DNA from: Staphylococcus equorum
GTDB taxonomy: Bacteria > Bacillota > Bacilli > Staphylococcales > Staphylococcaceae
Assembly: GCF_001747895.1 (NCBI RefSeq)
Contig: NZ_LNNB01000043.1
Span: forward strand, 1 to 37,473
Direction: 5' to 3'
Length of the DNA: 37,473 nt
Part shown: positions 37,357-37,473 of the stretch, one piece after another
How the letters are laid out: each line of letters opens with the position of its first letter
How positions within the stretch are numbered: position 1 is the stretch's first letter
Position numbers and translations under genes: made by a program
The notes under the pieces: model-generated
What the model saw: only the letters and a program-made list of their open reading frames with translations
Databases searched by the model: none
Told to the model about the DNA's origin: nothing

Positions 37357-37439
37357 GCTGAGTTCGTCAGCTTCTAAAGAACTACTTCCCAATCTCATTG
37401 GGATTAGTAGTTCTTACACATGAGCTTCAGCTTATGTGT
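37357..37439 (-). repeat. Three further hairpins upstream of the terminator
   Basis: GCTGA/TCAGC (37357-37371); a long stem AAGAACTAC/GTAGTTCTT with inner TCCCAAT/ATTGGGA (37377-37415); and ACACAT/ATGTGT (37416-37439). They follow each other with almost no spacing. There is no coding sequence in 37151-37473. Confidence 0.75.
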
Positions 37440-37473
37440 TCATATTTTAAACCAGTTGTTTTTGGTAGTTAAG

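Overview
The window is a low-GC Gram-positive chromosome segment. Protein sequences and gene order point to Staphylococcus; many proteins read as close homologues of S. aureus housekeeping proteins but not as S. aureus itself. A coagulase-negative species of the S. saprophyticus type is my guess, from memory only. Every gene I can support lies on the minus strand, so transcription runs from high to low coordinates. I see no phage, insertion sequence, CRISPR array or foreign island.

In transcription order: the right edge (37151-37473) holds an array of hairpins ending in a terminator, probably the tail of an rRNA or tRNA unit outside the window. Next comes a replication and signalling block: PLP decarboxylase, tmk, pstA (c-di-AMP receptor), holB, ricT, yabA. 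An RNA-modification block follows (trmN6-like, GIY-YIG protein, rsmI), then metS, tatD, rnmV and ksgA, then veg with a strong promoter. The next unit is ispE-purR-ridA-spoVG, followed by glmU, prs and rplY.

After that come pth-mfd-flippase-mazG-rqcP-divIC, tightly overlapping and covering peptidyl-tRNA recycling, transcription-coupled repair, stalled-ribosome rescue and division. yabR (S1 domain) has its own promoter and terminator. Then tilS-hpt-ftsH, hslO, cysK and the folate genes folP-folB-folK. The left part holds lysS, a terminator, and a 5S rRNA gene with its own promoters leading into a tRNA-Val cut by the window edge.

This is a conserved core region and I find no convincing new multi-gene system. 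The observations most worth checking are a decayed dusB (tRNA dihydrouridine synthase) remnant between folK and lysS, recognisable only by translating the gap; terminators that run straight into the Shine-Dalgarno of the next gene (yabA/trmN6 and pstA/holB); a 19-bp perfect inverted repeat between spoVG and glmU; a structured rplY leader; and an ispE gene that is probably orphaned in a mevalonate-pathway organism. Gene names come from recognition of families and of the Bacillus/Staphylococcus gene order; no database search was run.
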